DNA of 64,000 nt, taken from contig CALODP010000014.1 of assembly GCA_942492055.1 (NCBI GenBank), forward strand, positions 86,544-150,543, in the 5' to 3' direction. Shown one piece after another: positions 1 to 8,352 of the stretch. The position numbers and the translations under genes are program-made. Position 1 is the stretch's first letter; every line of letters begins with the position of its first letter. The notes under the pieces were generated by a model. It ran no database searches and was not told the origin of the DNA. It saw only the letters and a program-made list of their open reading frames with translations. This DNA is from CALODP01 sp942492055. Its GTDB lineage: Bacteria > Bacteroidota > Ignavibacteria > Ignavibacteriales > Melioribacteraceae.

Positions 1-3000
1 TTCCCAAGTCTTGGAGTATATGAATCGCTAAGTCTATTATCTAGATGTCGCTTAGCATATAGGAAACTAGGCGATTTTGAACATGATTGTTCAATACGAT
101 TAAATATTTCATTCGCAGATTTCAGATCATCCACGTCATAAAGATAATACATGAATTTATCCAGCAAGATGGATTCTTCGAGTTTTGTATTCTTATAAAC
201 CGAATAAAGATTATCAAGAAATGAAATTCGATTGGCTTTTGAATTTCCCGCTAAGATTAATTCGGCGGCTCCCAATAACATGTTTTTATTTTTCGATCGG
301 GATCTTAAATTTACGAAACTCTGCAAAGAGACCATTGATTTGCTTTTTCTCTTAGCCTGCCATAATAGATCGAGAGCTAAGTGTGATCGAGCAGAATCAG
401 GATAATTAGTTATTACAGTTTCACAGATATCTGCCGCTGCATTATATCTTTTAACTCTAAGAAGATTTCTGGCATATAATAGTTTCCATTCAATAGGCCA
501 TTTTTCATTGTAACCAGGTTTTTCTTTTGAAGTATTATCGAGAGATATTGGTGTATCAACATTTCCGATATCTGAAGGGAAGCTATTATCAAAAGCCTCT
601 TCCTCCGGATTTTGTGATGATAATTTGCTCATAGGCATAGAATTAAGATAAGGATATTGATCGAAAAAGCATCCGTTTCCTACATAGTAAGAGGAAGTCG
701 GGCCTCCGCCCCAATAGTTATTTTCAGCGTAAACAGTGCAGTAATCATTAAGATTTATGTCTTTGGTTGTATTACTATATATTGCGTTATTTCCGCCGAA
801 GTTAATACATGATTCTCTTCCTAACCAAGGGTTTGAGTGATTTTCAACAAAAAGACCGAAACTATTATCGTGGATTTTGTTGCGGCCAACGGAAGCATTC
901 AAATAATCGTCAGGCGCTAAGTATGGAGAAGAATAATTTATTGTATTAATTCCAATATAGTTATTGTTTATCTCGGTTTTAGCAATGTAAGCTCCCGAAT
1001 AGTACATATCAATTCCAACATTGGTATTATATATATGACAATCAGTAATTCTTGCCGGATTGGAATAATTTGTTCGATACAAATGAATTCCGCTATAGCC
1101 ATTATCAATGCTGCAATTTGTAATACTGGTAGTCCCTTCGTTTACATAGATACCGGTTCTGCATCCAAAAATCTGACTATTGATAATGTTAAGATTACCT
1201 TTTGTTACACTGATACCATTATAAGCGTTTTTAATCTTTGTGTTAGCGATGTTTGCCCAACCACCCTGATTTATCTTAATACCATTTTGAGCTGTTGAGT
1301 TACTCGTTGTAAAATCGAGAATAGTCGATTTAGATGGATTGATATCACATACTAATTTTCCATCGACAATTAGACTTGAATTATTCGAAAAAGTAATTCT
1401 GGAGCCAGGAGTGACTGTCATGGTTATTCCTGAAGCTACCGTACAATTTTGATTAGCTGAGTAATTTCCTGAAATGGTACAGTTCGTATTAACAACAGTA
1501 GGAAGAGTTGGATTATGTATAAAGCTGAGCTGTTTACGTTTCCATCCGACATTATTTTCAGTATAGTTTCCGTCAAAAAAAGGTTTGTATTTAATTACCC
1601 AAGTATATTCTCTGCCGGGCACAAGTTCACTATCAAAAGCATATGGTGAGTTTGTAACTAATTCAGCTGTTTCCATATCCCATAGTTCAATTTCCGTTGT
1701 TTGCCCCGGATTAGTTTTTTCATAAGTTAGTATCCATTTGAATGTTCCTCTGGTGATAGTTGAATTAAGAATTCCGGCTCCTGGAACATATTTTTTAATC
1801 CCTCTATTGTATGACCACTGATCCATAGCAAAGAAGTCTAAACTAACTCTTCGAGATCGAGGATAATGAGCAAAAGTAGTATTATATAGCTTAACAGGAG
1901 AACTCATATAATGAGAGATTGGGCCTTTATACGAGCAAATGTATTTGCAATCATCGTTGAAGTGATGAAGCATATCTTTATTCCTATCTGTAACTACTAA
2001 AGAATTTATTAATAGATGACCGTAAGATACTAGGCCAATATCCGTAAGATCCGATCCCCAGGGAAAACTATCACTAATTTGAACATTAGATAGAACAGAG
2101 GCTCCAATTTTTCCTTTTACAACACGATTATTATCAATAAAGGCGATATATTTGTCCTGCGTGTATCTATCCTTAAAAACTATTACTTTCTTCGGATCAC
2201 TAATCGGAGTATCATTGTAACTGGTATATCTGTTTATCAGATTTCCATTATGGTCAAATACCATAACTGATTTATCTTCCCGATCAGTTATTACGAAAAA
2301 GTCATCCTCTGTTGTGTTATAAGTATCATTATTAAAATAACTCAGATCTGAGGGAGACTTAAAATGATCAGACTCGATATAGGTAGAGGAGGGGGTAGTT
2401 GTTATTTTATCTGTACTATTAACATATTGTAGTTTAAATACTTTCTTTTGATCCTTATCCAGTACAAAGATTTCCCCGATATCATTAACGTGAATTGCAA
2501 CAGGTTCGGATAGTTTTACATTATCATCTCCTGAAAATCCATCTATACTATTAGTTACCCGATTTGTTTCATTAGCGTAAACTATTCTGTTCCATCCCGG
2601 GTCAACATAAAATGCTACCCTTTTATATTGATATTCCGAAACATAGCTACTATAATAGACACAAGCGTCAGCCTCGGCTCCAGCAGAGAATAATTGAATA
2701 TCATATTGGCTTTTGATAATATTGATGTTAATTTCATAATTCTTTGCTCCGGAATAAAATAGAAAAATCGGATAGGGAACAAATACTTCATTGTTAACTA
2801 CTATCGAGATCGGTGATTCCGAATTGGTTATATTTGTGGGGGTGGAACTTTTTTGCTTAGGAGCCACTTTGGGTTTATATAGTTTGCTTCTGTAAATAGT
2901 TGTGTTCAATGAAGAGGGATATTTTTCCAATTCTGATAAATTCGCTTGATTAAACACAAATTCTTGATTCACCAATACTTCTTTATGGTTTGAAGTTGAA

Positions 3001-3245
3001 GATGTAATTTCGATGGAAGTTACAGCTTTATTTCCTTCGATAATCGCGTTAACCCTGTCAATTTTTATAATTTTAGGTTCAAATCCTCTTTTAACATCTT
3101 CATTGAATTGTTGTTCTATTTCACATTGTAGTTTATAGAGTTGTGCTTCAATTTGATTTTCGTCTGTTATTTCAACTGGAATAGGCTCAACAATCTGACC
3201 TAACAGAGCAGTATATGTTAATATTATCACTAATATTTTTTTCAT
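1..3245 (-). CDS. large exported beta-helix repeat protein, C-terminus cut by window edge
   Basis: The reading frame is open from an ATG at 3245 to the left edge, at least 1081 residues. The N-terminus is a short signal peptide with a glutamine near the likely cleavage site. Residues about 190-440 contain an NHL/propeller-like stretch (LSEPVAIHVNDIGEIFVLD), residues about 500-570 look like a fibronectin-type domain, and about 580-850 form a repetitive Asn/Gly/Ile-rich segment typical of a right-handed parallel beta-helix (NosD/pectate-lyase-like copper-binding families). About 905-1081 are helical and TPR-like. The start overlaps the stop of the upstream gene (ATGA), so the two are probably translated together. 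The missing C-terminus might hold a type IX secretion sorting domain; this cannot be seen. Function is unknown; a surface or secreted structural or binding protein is the best guess. Confidence 0.8.
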   Translation of the reverse strand, partial: MKKILVIILTYTALLGQIVEPIPVEITDENQIEAQLYKLQCEIEQQFNEDVKRGFEPKIIKIDRVNAIIEGNKAVTSIEITSSTSNHKEVLVNQEFVFNQANLSELEKYPSSLNTTIYRSKLYKPKVAPKQKSSTPTNITNSESPISIVVNNEVFVPYPIFLFYSGAKNYEININIIKSQYDIQLFSAGAEADACVYYSSYVSEYQYKRVAFYVDPGWNRIVYANETNRVTNSIDGFSGDDNVKLSEPVAIHVNDIGEIFVLDKDQKKVFKLQYVNSTDKITTTPSSTYIESDHFKSPSDLSYFNNDTYNTTEDDFFVITDREDKSVMVFDHNGNLINRYTSYNDTPISDPKKVIVFKDRYTQDKYIAFIDNNRVVKGKIGASVLSNVQISDSFPWGSDLTDIGLVSYGHLLINSLVVTDRNKDMLHHFNDDCKYICSYKGPISHYMSSPVKLYNTTFAHYPRSRRVSLDFFAMDQWSYNRGIKKYVPGAGILNSTITRGTFKWILTYEKTNPGQTTEIELWDMETAELVTNSPYAFDSELVPGREYTWVIKYKPFFDGNYTENNVGWKRKQLSFIHNPTLPTVVNTNCTISGNYSANQNCTVASGITMTVTPGSRITFSNNSSLIVDGKLVCDINPSKSTILDFTTSNSTAQNGIKINQGGWANIANTKIKNAYNGISVTKGNLNIINSQIFGCRTGIYVNEGTTSITNCSIDNGYSGIHLYRTNYSNPARITDCHIYNTNVGIDMYYSGAYIAKTEINNNYIGINTINYSSPYLAPDDYLNASVGRNKIHDNSFGLFVENHSNPWLGRESCINFGGNNAIYSNTTKDINLNDYCTVYAENNYWGGGPTSSYYVGNGCFFDQYPYLNSMPMSKLSSQNPEEEAFDNSFPSDIGNVDTPISLDNTSKEKPGYNEKWPIEWKLLYARNLLRVKRYNAAADICETVITNYPDSARSHLALDLLWQAKRKSKSMVSLQSFVNLRSRSKNKNMLLGAAELILAGNSKANRISFLDNLYSVYKNTKLEESILLDKFMYYLYDVDDLKSANEIFNRIEQSCSKSPSFLYAKRHLDNRLSDSYTPRLG

Positions 3246-4111
3246 TTTTCCAACATCCTCTTTCTTGTTCCGGTGTTTTTGTAGCAACGATTTTTTTTGT
3301 TATAAATCTTTTCTTCCCTATTAGTAAAGTGATCTATTTCAATAATCTTTAGCATTTGCATAAAGTTGATATCTTTCTTTAATTCGATTAAATCGGACAT
3401 AAAGTAAGTGCCGAAATAATAGATTAGATCTCTCGAAGAGTTTTTTAATAGATAATCTTTGAGTAGCCTTTTTGATTGTTTCGGGCCATATCTGTAATTA
3501 CTAACGATCCTTTCTTCAAGAAAAGTCTTGTATCTTGATTTGGGATTATTTCTAATGAGATCGAGCAATATTTGAATGTTAGTATAATTTCTGAAAGCCT
3601 GAGTAACTACTTCTTCTTCTGCTAAATCCGGAGCAATTATTTTAAAAGTGACTTCATTTGAAATGGTAATCACTTTTTTCCCATTAATTTCGTTGGTGAA
3701 TTCGAACGCCATTGAGTAATCTCCGGGAGTAAGACAAAATTTCCCAAACCCATTGGAGAGCTTGTAGGAACCATTAATGTAGTTAAATGTTAAATCGCAT
3801 AAAGCAGTTAAGGTATCAGAGGGAGCCATTGAATAACCATCCCCCCATTCCGACGCGATAAATCGATCCTGAATTTTAGCGTCCTCATTGTTTCGCTTCA
3901 TAATAGGATAAGTTCCACACCTCTTATGGCCTTGATTTCTATACAGATTTTGAATTATCAAAGGGTTGCCGGTATTATTGATAATTTCAATATGGCAGAT
4001 AATTGGCTCAAAAACCATATATTCGGATTTAAAGAGTGAAATATTAATATTCTGTGCCACTAAGAGAGTATTTAATATTGTAGTAATTATAAGCAATAGT
4101 TTAATTCTCAT
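3242..4111 (-). CDS. exported protein of unknown function, Ig-like N-terminal half
   Basis: A 289-residue protein with a clear signal peptide (hydrophobic segment to about residue 19, then AQN). Residues 20-160 look beta-rich, with the pattern of an Ig-like or BsuPI-like domain, and include the phrase LTPGDYSMAFEF. The remainder is charged and helical. It sits between a metalloprotease-like lipoprotein gene, whose end it overlaps by 11 bases, and the large beta-helix gene, which it overlaps by 4 bases, so the three form one leftward transcription unit. I do not recognise a named family. Confidence 0.7.
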   Translation of the reverse strand: MRIKLLLIITTILNTLLVAQNINISLFKSEYMVFEPIICHIEIINNTGNPLIIQNLYRNQGHKRCGTYPIMKRNNEDAKIQDRFIASEWGDGYSMAPSDTLTALCDLTFNYINGSYKLSNGFGKFCLTPGDYSMAFEFTNEINGKKVITISNEVTFKIIAPDLAEEEVVTQAFRNYTNIQILLDLIRNNPKSRYKTFLEERIVSNYRYGPKQSKRLLKDYLLKNSSRDLIYYFGTYFMSDLIELKKDINFMQMLKIIEIDHFTNREEKIYNKKNRCYKNTGTRKRMLEK

Positions 4112-5378
4112 CTCTTTTCTCCTTAAGAGTTATATTTAATAACATTTGAAGATGTCCTTCACAAAATTGCGGTTCTTTTATCCATTGCCCCATTTGTTCA
4201 TCCGTCATTTCATCCGAATAGCACATTACGCATGTTTTTTTATTTTTGCCGTTATGTCCTTCTTTATGAGTATCATCAGTGAGTTGTTCAAAATATCCGT
4301 TTCCATTTGTTAGATTTCCGGCTCTTGCATGTCCAAGTTCATGTAAGATACTTTTAGCCAGATTGCTATATGATACACAGTCTATGGAGGTGTTTGTAGT
4401 TCTTTCATTCCATATTAAGCTATATGTTGAAAGATTGGGGGGGGTGTTCAAATAACCAGGAAATGTATAAGTTAGCCCTAATTGATTTTAAAGACCCTCT
4501 CTCTCAGCATCGCTTACATCCTCATTAATGGTTATACCAAAATTAGGAAGCCCAACCAAGTAATGTTTTGCAGTATAGCCTTCCTCAAGATCTTCCCATA
4601 ACAGTTTGGACATTTTATGGTTCTCAAAGAACGTCATTAATTTGGCTGTTTGATCATCGTAGCTCTCAAATAAAAAGGATTCTTGCTCAAGTGAAGTAGT
4701 TTGAACATTCTCATAAATAATATCGGTGTTGCATTTCGCAAATGCTTCTTCGATAACAGTTTTTGGATTCGGGGTATTATAGGCCAAAATGTCAGCACCT
4801 TGCATATATGCATAATGTATCTTCATTTCCCTCTTATCTTCATTATTAATTTTGGAAATGTTAAAACAGCTACTTTTGAGAACAGGGTCAGCCTCAACTC
4901 CCTTCATTGGTCCTACGTGAAACTCTACATTTTTCCATGCATCAATATTGTAACTTGTTGTAATTGCTATGATAGCAACAAAATAGTTATTAGTTTCATC
5001 AATATAAATGTTTTCATCTTTTCCTATGGATTCTTCTTTAATATCACCTGTTGTTGGGTTGTCATACCATAATACAGCAGTTTTTCCTGGATCAGCAGTA
5101 TTATATGGGCCAATAATTACTATATCTCTTGTTTCCGCATCCTTAAAATAGTATGTTTCGTATTGAAGAAAGACTGAAGCACCGGAATCATTGGTGTTTG
5201 GGAGAATAAAACTATCATCGTCCTCGTTGGTACCACCCCCTCCTCCGGTATTGTCACCGCCACTTCCGCCACCCCCATTATTCTTTGGATCACCCAAGTT
5301 ATCAGAAGGACCGCAATTGACGCAAAGAACAACGATACTAAGTAGGCAAATTAATCTTAATAAATTTCTAATCCACAT
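4101..5378 (-). pseudogene. lipoprotein with HELGH metalloprotease motif, interrupted by one in-frame TAA
   Basis: Two reading frames (5378-4488 and 4487-4101) lie in the same phase and are separated only by a TAA at 4490-4488. The codons after it read on without a break (NQLGLTYTFPGYLNTPP), so this is one 425-position gene with a single stop. The start is the ATG at 5378, preceded by GGAGGT, giving a lipoprotein signal ending VLCVNC and then a Gly/Asp/Asn-rich linker. The downstream part carries HELGH, the zinc-binding motif of zincin metalloproteases, with further His and Cys residues behind it. The only start available for the downstream half alone is a TTG at 4451 without a ribosome site. 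It may be a true nonsense mutation, a base error (one change restores a sense codon) or readthrough. It heads the operon with the two exported-protein genes downstream. Confidence 0.65.
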
Positions 5379-6140
5379 TATACCTCCAATTGAAATATTT
5401 AAAATATAGTTAAAAGACATATAGAATGACCTAGGCTGGTGAGAGTACATGGGCACAATGGAGATAAAAAATATGCGATAATCGAAACAAAGAGAAATCA
5501 GAATCCAATACTATAGAATTATATCGATAGAAACAGCATAAATCATGTAAAAGAATAATAATATATTATAATTAAATCTATTTCTTTTTTTTATATAAGT
5601 CAATAGATATAAATTATTGCAAGATTAACAAATAAATTAATAAGCCAATAGCTTCGAAATAGTTATATATGTAATATTCTTAATAGCATCAGATCGGGCT
5701 GGATGATGAACAAGTGTGTGAAGAGGATACCTAATTTGTTATATGAAGGGTCAAAGCTTAGGGGTTGAATGATTTCGAAATAAAAAAGCCCGGGAGCATC
5801 TTGTTTATAGTCCTCACCACTCTCGCGGAAAACCCGCAATTAGATGGGGAAAAACAAGATTCGCCCTCGGCTGAAATATTATGTAGCAGTAAATCACTGA
5901 CTACCATGTCTATTACCCTGTTTCGTTTATAAAGGTTGAATTTAACTATATAACCGGAAAGGGACATTTGAAATATAATAAGAATAGCTGAAATAGCAAG
6001 GGCAATAGTAAATTATTTAATAGAAGAGTGTAAAAAAGATGAAGAGATTCGGAATATTTTTGTAAATTTGAGGGAAACGGAGATCAACACACACTCAGCA
6101 TATCCGTTAAAATAACACCCAAAATATCGAAGAGGGGAAA
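5379..6140. other. long AT-rich stretch without a convincing gene
   Basis: This 760-base region lies between the divergently read lipoprotein gene and a small rightward ORF. It has many stops in all frames. The ORF at 5967-5758 on the minus strand has no family resemblance. On the plus strand, bases about 5981-6114 encode an open, amphipathic-looking stretch (beginning RIAEIARAIVNYLIEECK) that lacks any start codon after its upstream stop, so it may be a remnant of a small gene. The leftward promoter for the lipoprotein operon should lie near 5390-5460, but I see no clear match to a known consensus. Confidence 0.4.
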
Positions 6141-6299
6141 ATGAAGAGGTTTACGGAGCTGGCCGGTAGCTTTTACGGAGTGAAGGTTCCATGCTTTAAG
6201 AGACGAAGCTTTTTCAGAAAGGTGATGAGTTATTTGAACTCGAGATATTCGATTGAAACCGCAATAGGAAAAGCCCTTAGAGATGTGAAATTGAACTAA
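6141..6299 (+). CDS. small basic protein, hypothetical
   Basis: A 52-codon frame starting with ATG behind AGAGGGG and ending TAA just before a strong terminator hairpin. The product is basic, with clustered Lys/Arg and two aromatic patches (GSFYGVKVPCFKRRSFF). Ribosome site, small size and terminator together make expression plausible, but I recognise no family. It could also be the surviving 3' part of a larger decayed gene, given the start-less open stretch just upstream. Confidence 0.4.
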   Translation: MKRFTELAGSFYGVKVPCFKRRSFFRKVMSYLNSRYSIETAIGKALRDVKLN

Positions 6300-6304
6300 A
6301 AGAA

Positions 6305-6339
6305 AGGGGCCGTCTTTTTAAGACCGCCCCTTTTTTATA
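6305..6339. terminator. bidirectional Rho-independent terminator
   Basis: AAGGGGC-C-GTCTT pairs with AAGAC-C-GCCCCTT around a TTT loop, with one C:C mismatch, followed by T-runs in both directions. It serves the small rightward ORF and the leftward OPT transporter gene. Confidence 0.8.
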
Positions 6340-8343
6340 TTAAGCTTCTTCTTTCTTAGCTCTCATGGAATCCCAGATCATGTAACCGCAGATAGCGATA
6401 AACATAACGAATCCGAGAAGTTCTGCTCCGTGAGATTCGGCCCATCCTTCGATGATCCAGTTATCCCAACCGGCCGAGCTTTGAACAAACCGCAAGAGAG
6501 CCGAAACCACCCCGAGCAAAGCGCCACCGGCGATAAAACCACTCGCGATAAGAGTTCCTCTTTCTTTTCTTGCTTTGTTTAATGATTCGTCTTTGCTTCT
6601 AGTGGAAACAAAGTGTGCAATTAAACCACCGATAAGTACAGGTGTATTTAATTCCAATGGTAAGTAGACACCTAAAGCGAAAGCCAATGCAGGAACGCCG
6701 ATCATGTTAAGGATAAGGGCCATCAAAGCACCGGCGATATAGAGCATCCAAGGGGCAGGTTGATTAGACATCAATGGTTTTAATACAGCAGCCATTGCGT
6801 TTGCCTGAGGAGCAACCAAAGCGTCGGGGCCTACGAAACCGTATGTTTTATTGAGTACCAAAATTACGCCGGCAACAGTAGCGGCTGAAACAGCGGTACC
6901 TAAGAATTTCCATTTTTCCTGTTTGTAAGGGGAAGATCCTAACCAGTATCCTATCTTAAGGTCGGTAATGAAAGCGCCGGCAACGGAAAGAGCAGTACAA
7001 ACAACGCCACCGATTATCAACGCGGAAACCATTCCTGCAGGACCGGAAAGTCCAACCGAAACGAGAACTATTGAAGAAAGGATAAGGGTCATCAATGTCA
7101 TACCGGAAACCGGGTTACTACCAACAATAGCGATAGCGTTTGCGGCAACGGTAGTGAATAGGAAAGCGATAATAAGAACAATTGCCAATCCTACGAAAGC
7201 GTGACCGATAGAATCTACAACACCGAAAAGGAAGAAAATAAAGATACCAATAGCGACGGAGAAGATACCGGCAGCGATAATACCCATAGAGATATCGCGG
7301 TTAGTTCTCAAACCGTTTGTTTTATCATGTTTCTTCCCGAATATTTCGTTGTATCCCAATGTAACGGCGGATTTGATAATACCGGATGATTTGATGATAC
7401 CGATCAAACCGGCCATCGCGATACCACCGATACCGATATGGCGAACATAATTAAAGAATATTTGTTCGGCGGACATATCTTTTACCAGAGTAGTAATACC
7501 AGCTCCGATAGGGGCAGTGATGAAATCACCCAAGTAAGCAAATATCGGAACGAAGACATACCACGCGAGGAAAGAACCGGCTGCGATAATTGCAGCATAT
7601 TTAAGACCGATAATATAACCGAGTCCCATAACAGCTGCGCCGATATTAACTTTGAATACCAATTTAAGATCTGTTGCCAATTTCTCGCCAATTCCAACGA
7701 TACGAGTGGAAACAGTTTCGGTCCAAGCGCCGAAGGTAGCTATTAGGAAATCGTAGATACCACCGATAATACCGGCGATAACGAGAACCTTAGCTTGTCC
7801 GCTTCCTTTTTCACCGGCAACAAGTACTTCGGTAGTAGCGGTTGCTTCGGGGAAAGGGAATTTTCCGTGCATTTCGGCAACGAAATATTTTCTAAATGGA
7901 ATTAAGAACAAAATTCCAAGGAAGCCACCCAAAAGGGAAGCCATAAAGACCTGGAAGAATTCTACTTCGAGATCGAGAATGTAGAGAGCCGGAATAGTAA
8001 AGATTGCGCCCGCTACAACGGAACCGGAGGTAGAACCGATTGATTGAATAATAACATTTTCGCCAAGGGCTTTGCTTCTTTTGGCCACCGTTGAAACACC
8101 AACGGCAATAATAGCGATAGGAATAGCGGCTTCGAAAACCTGACCTATCTTAAGACCAAGATAAGCGGCAGCACCGGAAAAGAGGACTGCCATAAATAAT
8201 CCCCAGGCAACTGACCAGAGATTAACTTCCGGATAATTCTTATTCGGGGACATTATCGGGACGTACTCTTCGCCCGGTTTCAGTTCCGAATAGGCATTGT
8301 CCGGTAATCCGATAGGATTCTGGCCGGTATTGTGTTCACTCAT
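6340..8343 (-). CDS. OPT-family oligopeptide transporter
   Basis: A 667-residue, strongly hydrophobic protein with about 14-16 predicted membrane segments and the glycine/alanine-rich character of the OPT (oligopeptide transporter) superfamily. Typical stretches include YLGLKIGQVFEAAIPIAI near residue 62 and FPEATATTEVLVAG near residue 164. Bacterial members import oligopeptides or metal chelates with a cation gradient. The length matches the bacterial family. It lies 9 bases downstream of a gene for a secreted tripeptidyl-peptidase-like subtilase in the same direction. That suggests a shared job in taking up peptides released outside the inner membrane, which is inferred from neighbourhood only. 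Confidence 0.9.
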   Translation of the reverse strand: MSEHNTGQNPIGLPDNAYSELKPGEEYVPIMSPNKNYPEVNLWSVAWGLFMAVLFSGAAAYLGLKIGQVFEAAIPIAIIAVGVSTVAKRSKALGENVIIQSIGSTSGSVVAGAIFTIPALYILDLEVEFFQVFMASLLGGFLGILFLIPFRKYFVAEMHGKFPFPEATATTEVLVAGEKGSGQAKVLVIAGIIGGIYDFLIATFGAWTETVSTRIVGIGEKLATDLKLVFKVNIGAAVMGLGYIIGLKYAAIIAAGSFLAWYVFVPIFAYLGDFITAPIGAGITTLVKDMSAEQIFFNYVRHIGIGGIAMAGLIGIIKSSGIIKSAVTLGYNEIFGKKHDKTNGLRTNRDISMGIIAAGIFSVAIGIFIFFLFGVVDSIGHAFVGLAIVLIIAFLFTTVAANAIAIVGSNPVSGMTLMTLILSSIVLVSVGLSGPAGMVSALIIGGVVCTALSVAGAFITDLKIGYWLGSSPYKQEKWKFLGTAVSAATVAGVILVLNKTYGFVGPDALVAPQANAMAAVLKPLMSNQPAPWMLYIAGALMALILNMIGVPALAFALGVYLPLELNTPVLIGGLIAHFVSTRSKDESLNKARKERGTLIASGFIAGGALLGVVSALLRFVQSSAGWDNWIIEGWAESHGAELLGFVMFIAICGYMIWDSMRAKKEEA

Positions 8344-8352
8344 AAAGAACTC

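Noticed and set aside
5765..5915. Plus-strand frame with a hydrophobic start (SILFIVLTTLA)
   Set aside because: It has only a TTG without a ribosome site after an upstream stop; too short to support.
5758..5967. Minus-strand ORF of 69 codons
   Set aside because: No family likeness, no good ribosome site, and many equally open frames in this AT-rich gap.
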